Positions 1 to 9,023 of a stretch of 64,000 nt of DNA are shown in pieces. A program made the position numbers and the translations under genes. Below the pieces are notes generated by a model that ran no database searches, had not been told where the DNA came from, and saw only the letters and a list, made by a program, of their open reading frames with translations. Within the stretch, counting starts at the first letter, position 1. Every line of letters starts with the position of its first letter. Source of the DNA: Laccaria trichodermophora (taxonomy: Eukaryota > Basidiomycota > Agaricomycetes > Agaricales > Hydnangiaceae); NCBI GenBank assembly GCA_018417955.1, contig JACTVC010000001.1, forward strand, positions 2,232,001-2,296,000, given 5' to 3'.

Positions 1-678
1 GCGGCAATTGGCTCGCTAATGTATGCAGCAATTGGCACACAGCCAGACATTGCTTATGCAGTTCAACACTTAAGCCAATTTACAAGTAATCTGAGCCCTG
101 CACACTGGAGTGCAATCAAGTGCATGTTTAGATATTTAAATGGAACACACAACTATGGAATAACCTATGGCAGTGGGAACTCTGTTCCAATTTTAGAAGG
201 CTATTCAGATGCAGATTGGGGAAATGATAATCTCGATCGCAAATCTATATCGGGATATATCTTCTTATTCGGAAACGCGCCCATATCATGGGCATCATGC
301 AAACAGCGCACTGTCACAGTATCTACAATGGAAGCGGAATATATGGCTGCAAGTCTAGCAACACACGAAGCGATATGGCTTTGCACTTTATTAACAGAAA
401 TTGGTTTATTACAAAATAAACCTACACTATTGAACATCGACAATCAATCTGCAATTGATTTCTCAAAGAATCAAGGATCACATTCAAAATCAAAGCATAT
501 TGATATTCAACATCATTTCATACATGAACAGCTCAGCAACAACTCTATCATAATAGAACACTGTGCATCAGAAGACAATTTAGCTGATGTATTTACTAAG
601 GCACTACCGCGCCCAGCCCACAAGAGATTTAGTTCTCACATTGGCTTAAACGCAGAGTTGAGGGGGAGTGTTGAATAA
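1..678 (+). pseudogene. Ty1/copia polyprotein, C-terminal RNase H end (5' partial)
   Basis: The reading frame is open from base 1, so the protein enters from outside the window. The visible 225 or so residues are the end of a copia polyprotein: the linker after the reverse transcriptase, then RNase H. RNase H motifs seen are GYSDADWGND (first catalytic Asp), STMEAEYMA (Glu), LNIDNQSAI (Asp), the KHIDIQHHFIHE block, and the usual copia ending NLADVFTKALPRPAHKRF. The frame shows no stop until 676-678, and that stop lies inside the 3' LTR, which is common in copia elements. A polypurine tract (AGGGGGAG, 661-668) lies directly before the LTR. Whether the complete element is functional cannot be seen here. 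Confidence 0.93.
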
Positions 679-881
679 CCAAGGTGGACCGGCAACTCCG
701 GTACGCCAATGCCATGTGTGCTTCATGCATGCACTCGTCTTATGAAGCACATTCATGTTGTATGTAGTAATTTGTAGTACATTCTAGTTACATATGTTTG
801 TAGTATATAAGGGGGACTGAGAGTCCCCGAATTCATTACCTTCTCACTTAATCACTACCCCTCATACTTGCTGCTCCAACA
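669..881 (+). repeat. 3' LTR of the copia element
   Basis: The 213-bp segment begins TGTTG just after the polypurine tract and ends CAACA, the standard inverted LTR termini. It contains a TATA-like TATATAAG near 797-804. The matching 5' LTR is outside the window. The sequence after it (882 on) is a piece of another retroelement ORF read on the minus strand, so the copia element inserted into that ORF. Confidence 0.85.
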
Positions 882-1499
882 GTGGGTTGATCTGAGATCT
901 GAGAATTTGTTGAAGTCCATGAGCTCTAAGTCCTGACGAGCGCCAATGCAGTGTCGAACAGCTTTGTCGAAAAGGATAACACAATCATGGAAATGGACAT
1001 CAGTCGCAGCAAAGAGTCCAATGATATACTCAGCATATTCCACCAGCTCTCCAGCTCTGTGGGAAAGCAGTGGATGTCGCACGCGATGCCCTATTCCATG
1101 CGATGCTCCATTCCCCAGCTGTTGAAACTGTTTTAGTCAGGTTGACTGTTCCGAAATGTATTTCAAGATCCCCAATCTCCTCCACTCGCTCATCATTGTT
1201 GGATGTTGAGTAATAACCACTGAGGACAGCATCAAGATTGATGGCTCTTCCTGCAAGAATGTTAGTCCACTCCGAATTGGGGAATTCAGGACATGTTGGA
1301 GAATTGACAAGAGAGTGCTTCGTCCCTTTTGGATCAATCACATAGAGCTTGAGTAACTCAACTGTGCTTGTGAGCAATGGTGATAACGTGACATAGTGAA
1401 TAAAGTTGGATATGATCCAAGGATATTGAGATTCGTCTGGTTTTGAACACTTGTGTGGTGTTTGATCATCGTCAGGATTCCCCCTTTCAGCACGACTGT
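882..1499 (-). pseudogene. C-terminal part of a disrupted retroelement ORF
   Basis: On the minus strand this segment encodes a coherent protein piece. It holds a CPEFPNSEWTNILAGRAINL block, then a stretch with GDLEIHFG and GEWSIAWNRA, and after a one-base frame change near 1050 the block RAGELVEYAEYIIGLF followed by FDKAVRHCIGARQDLEL. I associate this with a protein widely repeated in agaricomycete genomes and linked to retroelements, but I cannot name its family with certainty. The gypsy element interrupts it on one side and the copia LTR on the other. The N-terminal half lies at 19041-19759; when the gypsy element is ignored the two halves are in the same frame. Confidence 0.6.
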
Positions 1500-1504
1500 C
1501 CAGT

Positions 1505-2123
1505 TGTTACGGTTGTTAAGCGTAATGGGCAGTTATTAAGCTTCGAGTTTGTTCATCTTGTTACGTTCTCTTCTGAGATAGTGTAGTCTTTACTGTCAGT
1601 TCGTTATGACTGCGATAACGACACTACAGGGTTCCACATTACTCTATGGCACACTGGCTCTAATAGAGATTCGGTATCGTTTATAGTCGTACACTGACTA
1701 GGCCTGAGTTTATAAGTCTTCAACGTTGAAGACTTATAAGTTCGTTCGAGATTTCAAAGAGACTCTAAGTCAAAAGACTATAGAGTTCAAGGATGATCTA
1801 AGTTCTGAGGGTCTGACTGAAGGTTGAACTAAGCTTGTATTGCCTAGGTTCAAGCTACCAAATACAAATGAAACGGTGCTACTTATATACTAAACAAAAA
1901 AAAAGAATATCATACGATATCTAAAAAGTGGTACGATATAAAAAGTGGTACGATGTAAAGTCATACGACAAAAGAAAGGAAAGTCGTACAATATAAAGAA
2001 TCATACAATAAAAGAAATGAAGCCTGGGATGTGTGTCTAGAACTGTCCAGTATAGTCTAGATATGTCTTAGGAATATGTAAGTGTCTGCACGTGTTTATA
2101 TAAAAGAAAAAGAGTCTGTAACA
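1505..2123 (-). repeat. 3' LTR of the gypsy element (intact copy)
   Basis: This 619-bp LTR has TGTTAC and GTAACA ends. It aligns over its whole length with 14634-15033 plus 18851-19035, which is the other LTR cut in two. It includes a short palindrome around GTCTTCAACGTTGAAGAC near 1715 and an A-tract at about 1897, which is the position where the other copy received an insertion. Confidence 0.92.
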
Positions 2124-2134
2124 TTACCCCCCGT

Positions 2135-3184
2135 TTAAACTTCAATATCACCGATATTGCCAGACGAAGAGGCGATAGAGTCAAAATCGCTGACCAAGTT
2201 TTCGAAGTCGAAGAGAGGGGATGGGTGAGTCGTGGGGGAATAGGGCCTATAGAAGGGGGATGATGGCAGAGTAAGAGGGGTCAAAGAGGGCATCGATGGT
2301 GAAGAGGGTGGTGAAGGGGAGGTCAAGTCGATGACCTCTGGTTTGTCTCTGGGGGTAAACCAATCCTTGTTCGGAATGATTGGTACTCCTTGCCAATCAT
2401 AGACTCTTTCTTGCCATTTAAGAGCCCCTGTCTTCTCGTCATACCCTGCGGGTTCCAAGTGTCCTTCTCTGGTCCTCTCCTTTTCCCATGCTCGGTCTTC
2501 GGCTTTCTTAGTCTCGCAATTAGGAGTGGTGTGTCCTGGTCCCCACCAGAGACATCCTCTGCACTGATAATCATTGCAGTTCTTACGAATGTGTCCAAGT
2601 TTCTTACATTTTGAACAGCGGCAAGCAGGGATGCGTCGATAAGGGTGAAAGGCAGTGGTGTGAGGAGAAGTTAGGAATTTCTTCCTGTAAGCGTGGATCT
2701 CAGCATCGAACTTCTCGAAGTACTGTACGATCCCTTGTCCCGCGAAATGACTCAGGATGTAGTTGGGGACGGCGGGGAGCTTGTCACAGTCTCTAATGGT
2801 ATTTAAAATGCCATGTCGAATGGCGGCAGCGATGGCAGTGATTACCATAGTGTGAAGGCTGAGGACGTTTTCGTCCTTATATCCCAATTTGCCTTCAAGG
2901 CGTTTTTCAGTGGCGATGGCCTCTAGGATAAGGTGGAGGTCGAGGGAAAGGGTGGAGTCGTTCTGGCAGGTGTCAATAAGGGTACAGACATATTTTTCTT
3001 TTTGAATGAGACGTTCAATGAAGAGGGTGGCAGTGAGGAAAGATTCAGAATTAAAAAGGGAGGCGTACATGTTTGAGAGGGGAGGTTGGTTGTGAAGAAA
3101 GCTGGTTGGTTTGACTGTGAGTTTTAGACAATTGTCTGCACTAGTAGCTGCACTCTCCATCAATGTATTTATGGCAGCTGCCAT
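2135..3184 (-). CDS. Third ORF of the gypsy element: zinc-knuckle protein
   Basis: This uninterrupted 349-codon ORF lies between pol and the 3' LTR, the place where env sits in some retroelements. Its ATG (3184) falls about 50 bases after the pol stop once the foldback insertion is removed. The first 190 residues look helical and gag-like. Two zinc knuckles follow: CSKCKKLGHIRKNC (C-X2-C-X4-H-X4-C) and CRGCLWWGPGHTTPNC (C-X2-C-X6-H-X4-C). The C-terminal 100 residues are rich in Ser and Pro. I see no signal peptide or membrane segment, so it is not an envelope protein. It may be a second nucleocapsid or a nucleic-acid chaperone; that is inference. Unlike gag and pol it has no internal stop. 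Confidence 0.75.
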   Translation of the reverse strand: MAAAINTLMESAATSADNCLKLTVKPTSFLHNQPPLSNMYASLFNSESFLTATLFIERLIQKEKYVCTLIDTCQNDSTLSLDLHLILEAIATEKRLEGKLGYKDENVLSLHTMVITAIAAAIRHGILNTIRDCDKLPAVPNYILSHFAGQGIVQYFEKFDAEIHAYRKKFLTSPHTTAFHPYRRIPACRCSKCKKLGHIRKNCNDYQCRGCLWWGPGHTTPNCETKKAEDRAWEKERTREGHLEPAGYDEKTGALKWQERVYDWQGVPIIPNKDWFTPRDKPEVIDLTSPSPPSSPSMPSLTPLTLPSSPFYRPYSPTTHPSPLFDFENLVSDFDSIASSSGNIGDIEV

Positions 3185-4440
3185 AGAAAAACTTGATCAG
3201 CTACTGAAGATGAAATGAAATTTTTTTTCATTCATTATGGCATCTGTTTCATTCAGGATAATTCATTCTGTTTCATTCATTCCTGGCGACGATTTCATTC
3301 ATTCCTGGCAATGATTTCATTCATTCATGGCACCTGTTTCATTCAAGATAATTCATTCTGTTTCATTCATTCCTGGCAATGATTTCATTTCATTCATTCC
3401 TGGCAATGATTTCATTCATTTCATTTCATTCATTCATGGCAACGATTTCATTCATTCACGGCAACTACTTCATTTTCTATTTCATTCCACCACGGCAACT
3501 GTTTCACTCATTGCTTTACAGTGGTTGTGCTCACTGTTGGTGACGACATCAGGCACTGTTTTCAGGGTCCAGGGCGCATTTCCAAATAAGGAAATATGCG
3601 CTTTTTCCAAATGAAAAATAGCAATAAAATAGGGGAAAAATCAGAAAAGAATGGGGGATGGTGCTCACTGTTAGTGACGACATCAGGGTCTGTTTTCAGG
3701 GTCCAGGGTGCATTGCCAAATATGGTAGAATAGCTGGAAAATAGCCAAAAAATCAAAAAAAAATGGGGGATGGTGCTCACTGTTGGTGATGACATTGGGG
3801 TTGTTTTCAGGGTCCAGGGTGCATTGCCAAATATGGTAATATATCCAAAAATAGCCAAAAAATCAGGAAAAAAATGGCAGGGTGATGCTCACTGTTGGTG
3901 ATGACATTGGGGTTGTTTTCAGGGTCCAGAGCACATTTCCAAATATGGCAATATATCCAAAAATAGCCAGAAAATAGCAGAAAAATTGGAAAAACATGAA
4001 TGGTGTACAGAACATCAGGCACTGCCTTCAGGGTCCATCCCAAAAGGGAAATATGACCTGGTTTGACTAAAAGTGAAGAAAAGCAAGATGAGAATGATTT
4101 TACCTATCAGGGTCCATGTAATGGGATGTTGGGATGATGGCCACATGACCAATTACCAAAAATGGTCAAAAAAACGAAAGTTGTAGCCCTACACTATAGC
4201 TTCCTGAATCTGTTTGAATTATGTTCTGAAGTGCTCCCATTGTGGAGATATGAGGTTAAGGAATTTCAAAAGCATGGTGTTTTTTTTTTGTTTTTTGTGT
4301 TTTTCTCCATGAAAACAAAACCAAATAACATGATTTCAGTATATTTAGAAAGCTAAAAGAAAGGGCTACAATTATTGTATCATGGGAAAAATGACCAAAA
4401 AAGGAAGGTGCATGCCCTACAGATATAGACTACCAAGTTT
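3185..4440 (+). repeat. Left arm of the foldback element
   Basis: This is the reverse complement of 7744-8963. It starts with short repeats of a TTCATTC..CCTGGCAATGA type (about 3215-3480), then four or five copies of a 115-120 bp unit built around GCTCACTGTTGGTGATGAC and CAGGGTCCAGGGTGCATTGCC (about 3530-4035), then a unique part. Short open frames here are mirrored exactly in the other arm and are not taken as genes. Confidence 0.9.
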
Positions 4441-5190
4441 ACTGATAGACTACAAAAAAGTCAGACTTAGACTACATAGTTTACTGATACACTATAAAAG
4501 ACTAAAAAAGTCAAACTTAGACTACAAAGTTTACTGATACATACAAAATACTACAAAAGTTTATAGACTACCAAGTTTACTGATAGACTATAAAAGTCAG
4601 ACCCAGACTACAAAAGCTTGGACTTAGACTACAAAGTTTGTAGTGTCCACTTTTTGTCATTACAAAAGTTTGTAGTGTGTGCTTTTTCATTAGAAAAGTT
4701 TGTATTGTCTGCTTTTTGAGACTACAAAAGTTTGTAGTGTGCGCTTTTTCATTAGAAAAGTTTGTAGTATCCACTTTTTGAGACTACAAAAGTTTGTAGT
4801 GTGTGCTTTTTCATTAGGAAAGTTTGTAGTATCTGCTTTTTGAGACTACAAAAATTTGTAGTGTGTGCTTTTTCATTAGAAAAGTTTGTAGTATCCGCTT
4901 TTTGAGACTACAAAAGTTTGTAGTGTCCGCTTTTTCATTTAAAAAAGTATGTAGTTGACATGTAGTTTATGGTGTCCTTGGACCTATCTATGTTGGGGGA
5001 TGAGGTTGAAGGATTGTCATCGTATTGCCAGTGCTGCAGCATTAGTTTTTGACATCATGCACAAGTTGTCTTGCACATCAGGAAAGGCCATTCTAAGCCT
5101 TTCATATTGATACCTGCTGTCCTATCTGAAAAGATAATTGTAAGCTCATGTGGGGATATGCTGAAGGATTGACATGACTTTACATATTGT
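4441..5190 (+). repeat. Inner left arm with a short tandem array
   Basis: This continues the inverted repeat; it pairs with about 5500-5962, which is shorter because it has fewer array units. From about 4625 to 4945 there are repeats near 60 bp of an AAGTTTGTAGTGTGCGC / TTTTTCATTAGAAAA pattern. The following block (4970-5190) matches the complement of 5500-5720 with scattered differences. Confidence 0.75.
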
Positions 5191-5499
5191 TATTGCCACA
5201 TCAGCAGTTTCTCACATCATGCCCAAGTTGGCTTTCAGCTAGAGGAGGCTATTCATGTTGATATCTACTCAATACATGGTCAATTTACAACATGACCTGA
5301 CTTGAAGACACCTCCAAGGATGGATCAGCCCATCATCAAAAGCCAAGTTGGTCATGATGTCAAAAACTGGTGATGTTATGTCAATCCTTCAGTGATACCC
5401 CCACATGAATGTATCAGAGTTGACCATGTTTCAGACAGGCCAGTAGCTATTAATGTGAAAGCAGACAGGATGAAAGGTAATTTGGTCATGATGTCAAAA

Positions 5500-5962
5500 A
5501 ACTGGAGATGTCATGTCAATTTTTCAGCCATATCCCCACATGAACTGATAATTATGTTTTATGATAGGACAGTAGGTATCAATATGAAAGGCTTAGAATG
5601 GCCTTTTCTGATGTGCAAGACAACTTGTGCATGATGTCAAAAACTAGTGCTGCAGCACTGGCAATATGATGGCAATCCTTCAACCTCATCCCCCAACATA
5701 GATATAAACTACATGTCAACTACATACTTTTTTAAATGAAAAAGCAGACAACTTTTCTAATGAAAAAGCGGACACTACAAACTTTTGTAGTCTCAAAAAG
5801 CGGATACTACAAACTTTTCTAATGAAAAAGCGCACACTACAAACTTTTGTAGTCTTTTGTATGTATCAGTAAACTTTGTAGTCTAAGTTTGACTTTTGTA
5901 GTCTTTTATAGTGTATCAGTAAACTATGTAGTCTAAGTCTGACTTTTTTGTAGTCTATCAGT
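5500..5962 (-). repeat. Inner right arm of the foldback element
   Basis: This is the reverse complement of 4441-5190 with fewer copies of the TTTGTAGTGT array. The spacer between the inner arms (about 5190-5500) contains diverged direct copies of a CATGATGTCAAAAACTGG block (near 5355 and 5487). The arm is broken at 5970 by the hAT-like insertion and resumes at 7744. Confidence 0.75.
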
Positions 5963-6335
5963 AAACTTGGGTGTACTTTACCCTCCCCCACGGATTCCAG
6001 ATGGACTCCAGATGGACTCCATGGATCCACCTGGAGTCCAGGTGGACTCCACACAGGAAGGACCTCACCCTACATTTTTGCTGAAAATCCATCTGGACTC
6101 CACATGGACTCCACCTGGAATCCAAGTGGCCTCCAGATGGATTCAATCAGAGTTCCAACATGGACTCTGCCTTGCACAAATTATAAAAAAATCCCAACTT
6201 TAGCCAGATGTTATATGACTTAATCTAATTCAGACCATATGTTCAATCCCAAGAATTCCTTATGATATTTGTATTTGAACAAAGAAAATTCAAGTGTATT
6301 TATTGGATACAACTACATACATGTATTTAACTACT

Positions 6336-7190
6336 TCAAATGGAGAAGGGAGGAAGTGATAGAGAGAGGGAGGGGAAGGGAGTGATGGAGGGGGGATGGA
6401 GGGGAAGAGAGTGATGGAGGGGAAGGAATTGATGAAGGGGGAAGGGTGTGATGGAGGGGAGGGAGTGGTGGAGGGATGGGGGGAAGGGGGGGTGAGGGAG
6501 GGAATGGAGGGGAGAGACAATGGTTGTCATGTCGTCGACGTGGGTCATCACATCGTCGTCGTCGTGGGTCATGGCCGCATCGTCGTCATGGGACATGGTC
6601 ATGTCGTCGTGTCGTCCTCGACGTGGGTCGTGGTCGTGTCGTTGACGTGGGTTGTGGTTGTGTCGTGGTTGCATCGTGGTTGACGTGGGTCGTCGTCGCG
6701 TCGTTGACATGGATTGTCGTTGCGTTATTGTCGACATGGGTCCTTGTCGTGTCGTGGTCGCATCATGGTCAACGTCGGTTGTTGTCGCATTGTCGACGTG
6801 GGTCGTTGTCGCGTCATTGTTGACGTGGGTCGTTGTCGCATTGTTGTCGACGTGGGTCATCGTCATGTCGTTGTGACGTGGGTTGTCGTCACGTCGTTGT
6901 TGACGTGGGTCGTGGTCGTGTTGTTGACATGGGTCATCGTCACGTCGTCATTGACGTGGGTCGTGGTCGCATCGTTGACATGGGTCATCATCACGTCGTC
7001 GTTGACGTGGGTCGTCGTTGCATCGTCGATGTGGGTCGTCGTTGCATCGTCATCGTGGGTCGTCGTTGCATCGTCGTCGATGTGGGTCGTCGTTGCATCG
7101 TCATCATGGGTCGTCGTTGCATCGTCGTCGATGTGGGTCGTCGTTGACGTGGGCTGTGGCTGCGTCATCGTCGTGGTGACGTTGGTGTGG
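6336..7190 (+). repeat. Purine-rich tract followed by a GTCGTCGTTG minisatellite
   Basis: 6340-6515 is almost all G and A (GGAGGGGA units). From about 6525 to 7190 short, variable units around GACGTGGGTCGTCGTTGCATC repeat dozens of times. Open frames appear in several phases on both strands here because the repeat lacks stop codons; none has the look of a real protein. Confidence 0.85.
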
Positions 7191-7391
7191 GCGGTCGTCG
7201 ACGGCAGTGGACGGTGTCGGCCTGGGCAATGTGGTGAGCAAGGGGGGCTCATCGTGAGGGATGGTGGTTGGATGGTGGTGGTTGAGGAACAAGATGCGCA
7301 AATAACAAACAAACACTGCGCACATGTGTTGAACGTGCGGAACATGCCGAGCAACGTGGCCATATAGATTACTAGTTGGCCTTAGCTTTTA

Positions 7392-7475
7392 AAGGCCTTG
7401 TGGTTCAACGGCTAATTGTCTGGCTATTAAGTTTAACTCTGTCCATGAGCTTGGGGGTTCAATTCTTGCTTGTGC
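7392..7475 (+). other. tRNA-like segment inside the hAT-like element
   Basis: TGGTTCAACGG (7401-7411) fits the internal A box of a tRNA promoter and GGGTTCAATTC (7455-7465) fits the B box, at normal spacing. The acceptor stem does not close cleanly and the T stem relies on G-T pairs, so a working tRNA is unlikely. It could be a tRNA pseudogene or a tRNA-derived SINE head carried by the element. Confidence 0.35.
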
Positions 7476-9023
7476 ACTTTCATTTTTTATTTATAATAAA
7501 TAAAGTAAGGCAGTTGATCCACATGGATTCCAGATGGAGTCTCACTGGGTCCCTGTGTTCTGAGGTGGAGTCCATGCTGGAGTCCATGTTGTCCACATGG
7601 AGCAACTGGACTCCAACTGGACTCCAGCTGGAATCCAGATGGATTCTAGACAAAAAATTGTCTAAAATCCACCTGGAGTCCAGGTGGATCCATGGAGTCC
7701 ATCTGGAGTCCACATGGAATCTGTGGGGGAGAGTAAAGTCCTCAAACTTGGTAGTCTATATCTGTAGGGCATGCACCTTCCTTTTTTGGTCATTTTTCCC
7801 ATGATACAATAATTGTAGCCCTTTCTTTTAGCTTTCTAAATATACTGAAATCATGTTATTTGGTTTTGTTTTCATGGAGAAAAACACAAAAAACAAAAAA
7901 AAAACACCATGCTTTTGAAATTCCTTAACCTCATATCTCCACAATGGGAGCACTTCAGAACATAATTCAAACAGATTCAGGAAGCTATAGTGTAGGGCTA
8001 CAACTTTCGTTTTTTTGACCATTTTTGGTAATTGGTCATGTGGCCATCATCCCAACATCCCATTACATGGACCCTGATAGGTAAAATCATTCTCATCTTG
8101 CTTTTCTTCACTTTTAGTCAAACCAGGTCATATTTCCCTTTTGGGATGGACCCTGAAGGCAGTGCCTGATGTTCTGTACACCATTCATGTTTTTCCAATT
8201 TTTCTGCTATTTTCTGGCTATTTTTGGATATATTGCCATATTTGGAAATGTGCTCTGGACCCTGAAAACAACCCCAATGTCATCACCAACAGTGAGCATC
8301 ACCCTGCCATTTTTTTCCTGATTTTTTGGCTATTTTTGGATATATTACCATATTTGGCAATGCACCCTGGACCCTGAAAACAACCCCAATGTCATCACCA
8401 ACAGTGAGCACCATCCCCCATTTTTTTCTGATTTTTTGGCTATTTTCCAGCTATTCTACCATATTTGGCAATGCACCCTGGACCCTGAAAACAGACCCTG
8501 ATGTCGTCACTAACAGTGAGCACCATCCCCCATTCTTTTCTGATTTTTCCCCTATTTTATTGCTATTTTTCATTTGGAAAAAGCGCATATTTCCTTATTT
8601 GGAAATGCGCCCTGGACCCTGAAAACAGTGCCTGATGTCGTCACCAACAGTGAGCACAACCACTGTAAAGCAATGAGTGAAACAGTTGCCGTGGTGGAAT
8701 GAAATAGAAAATGAAGTAGTTGCCGTGAATGAATGAAATCGTTGCCATGAATGAATGAAATGAAATCATTGCCAGGAATGAATGAAACAGAATGAATTAT
8801 CTTGAATGAAACAGGTGCCATGAATGAATGAAATCATTGCCAGGAATGAATGAAATCGTCGCCAGGAATGAATGAAACAGAATGCATTATCCTGAATGAA
8901 ACAGATGCCATAATGAATGAAAAAAAATTTCATTTCATCTTCGGTAGCTGATCAAGTTTTTCTATGGCAGCTGCCATAACTACATCATGTAATTGGCAGC
9001 TACCAGTCTTGTCTGAGGAACTT

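Larger units (their letters stand above)
5971..7743. mobile_element. hAT-like non-autonomous DNA element with 8-bp target duplication
   Basis: An exact 8-bp direct repeat AAACTTGG flanks the element (5963-5970 and 7744-7751). The undisturbed site is visible in the mirror arm near 4430, which has a single copy. Terminal inverted repeats are imperfect: GTGTACTTTACCCTCCCCCA on the left against GAGGACTTTACTCTCCCCCA on the right, followed at both ends by arrays of TGGAGTCCA-type repeats. The interior is a purine-rich stretch, a long GTCGT minisatellite and a tRNA-like segment. No transposase is seen. The 8-bp duplication fits hAT or a related superfamily; the family call is inference. Confidence 0.82.
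3185..8963. mobile_element. Large foldback (inverted-repeat) element, itself interrupted
   Basis: The two halves are reverse complements. The left arm starts AGAAAAACTTGATCAGCTAC at 3185 and the right arm ends with its complement at 8963. The 14-bp palindrome ATGGCAGCTGCCAT lies at each outer junction (3171-3184 and 8964-8977). It is either a target duplication or part of the termini; being a palindrome it cannot be assigned by eye. Three long stretches of the arms translate identically in mirror image (3562-4043 with 8141-8622, and 4162-4356 with 7828-8022), so the arms are almost identical, apart from repeat-number differences such as 36 bp missing near 8780. No transposase reading frame is visible, so it is probably non-autonomous. 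Confidence 0.85.

Noticed and set aside
3562..4356. Open frames of 64-98 codons in the foldback arm
   Set aside because: The same frames occur in mirror image at 7828-8622. They come from tandem repeats with no coding signature.
3215..4960. Possible CRISPR-like array of regular repeats
   Set aside because: The units are contiguous or variable in length, without unique spacers, and the genome is a fungus; they are tandem repeats of a foldback element.
6336..7367. Long overlapping open frames of up to 217 codons on both strands
   Set aside because: They are translations of a GTCGT/GACGTGG minisatellite and a purine-rich tract, giving Val/Arg/Cys or Thr/His/Asp repeats in every phase. They lie inside a non-autonomous element.
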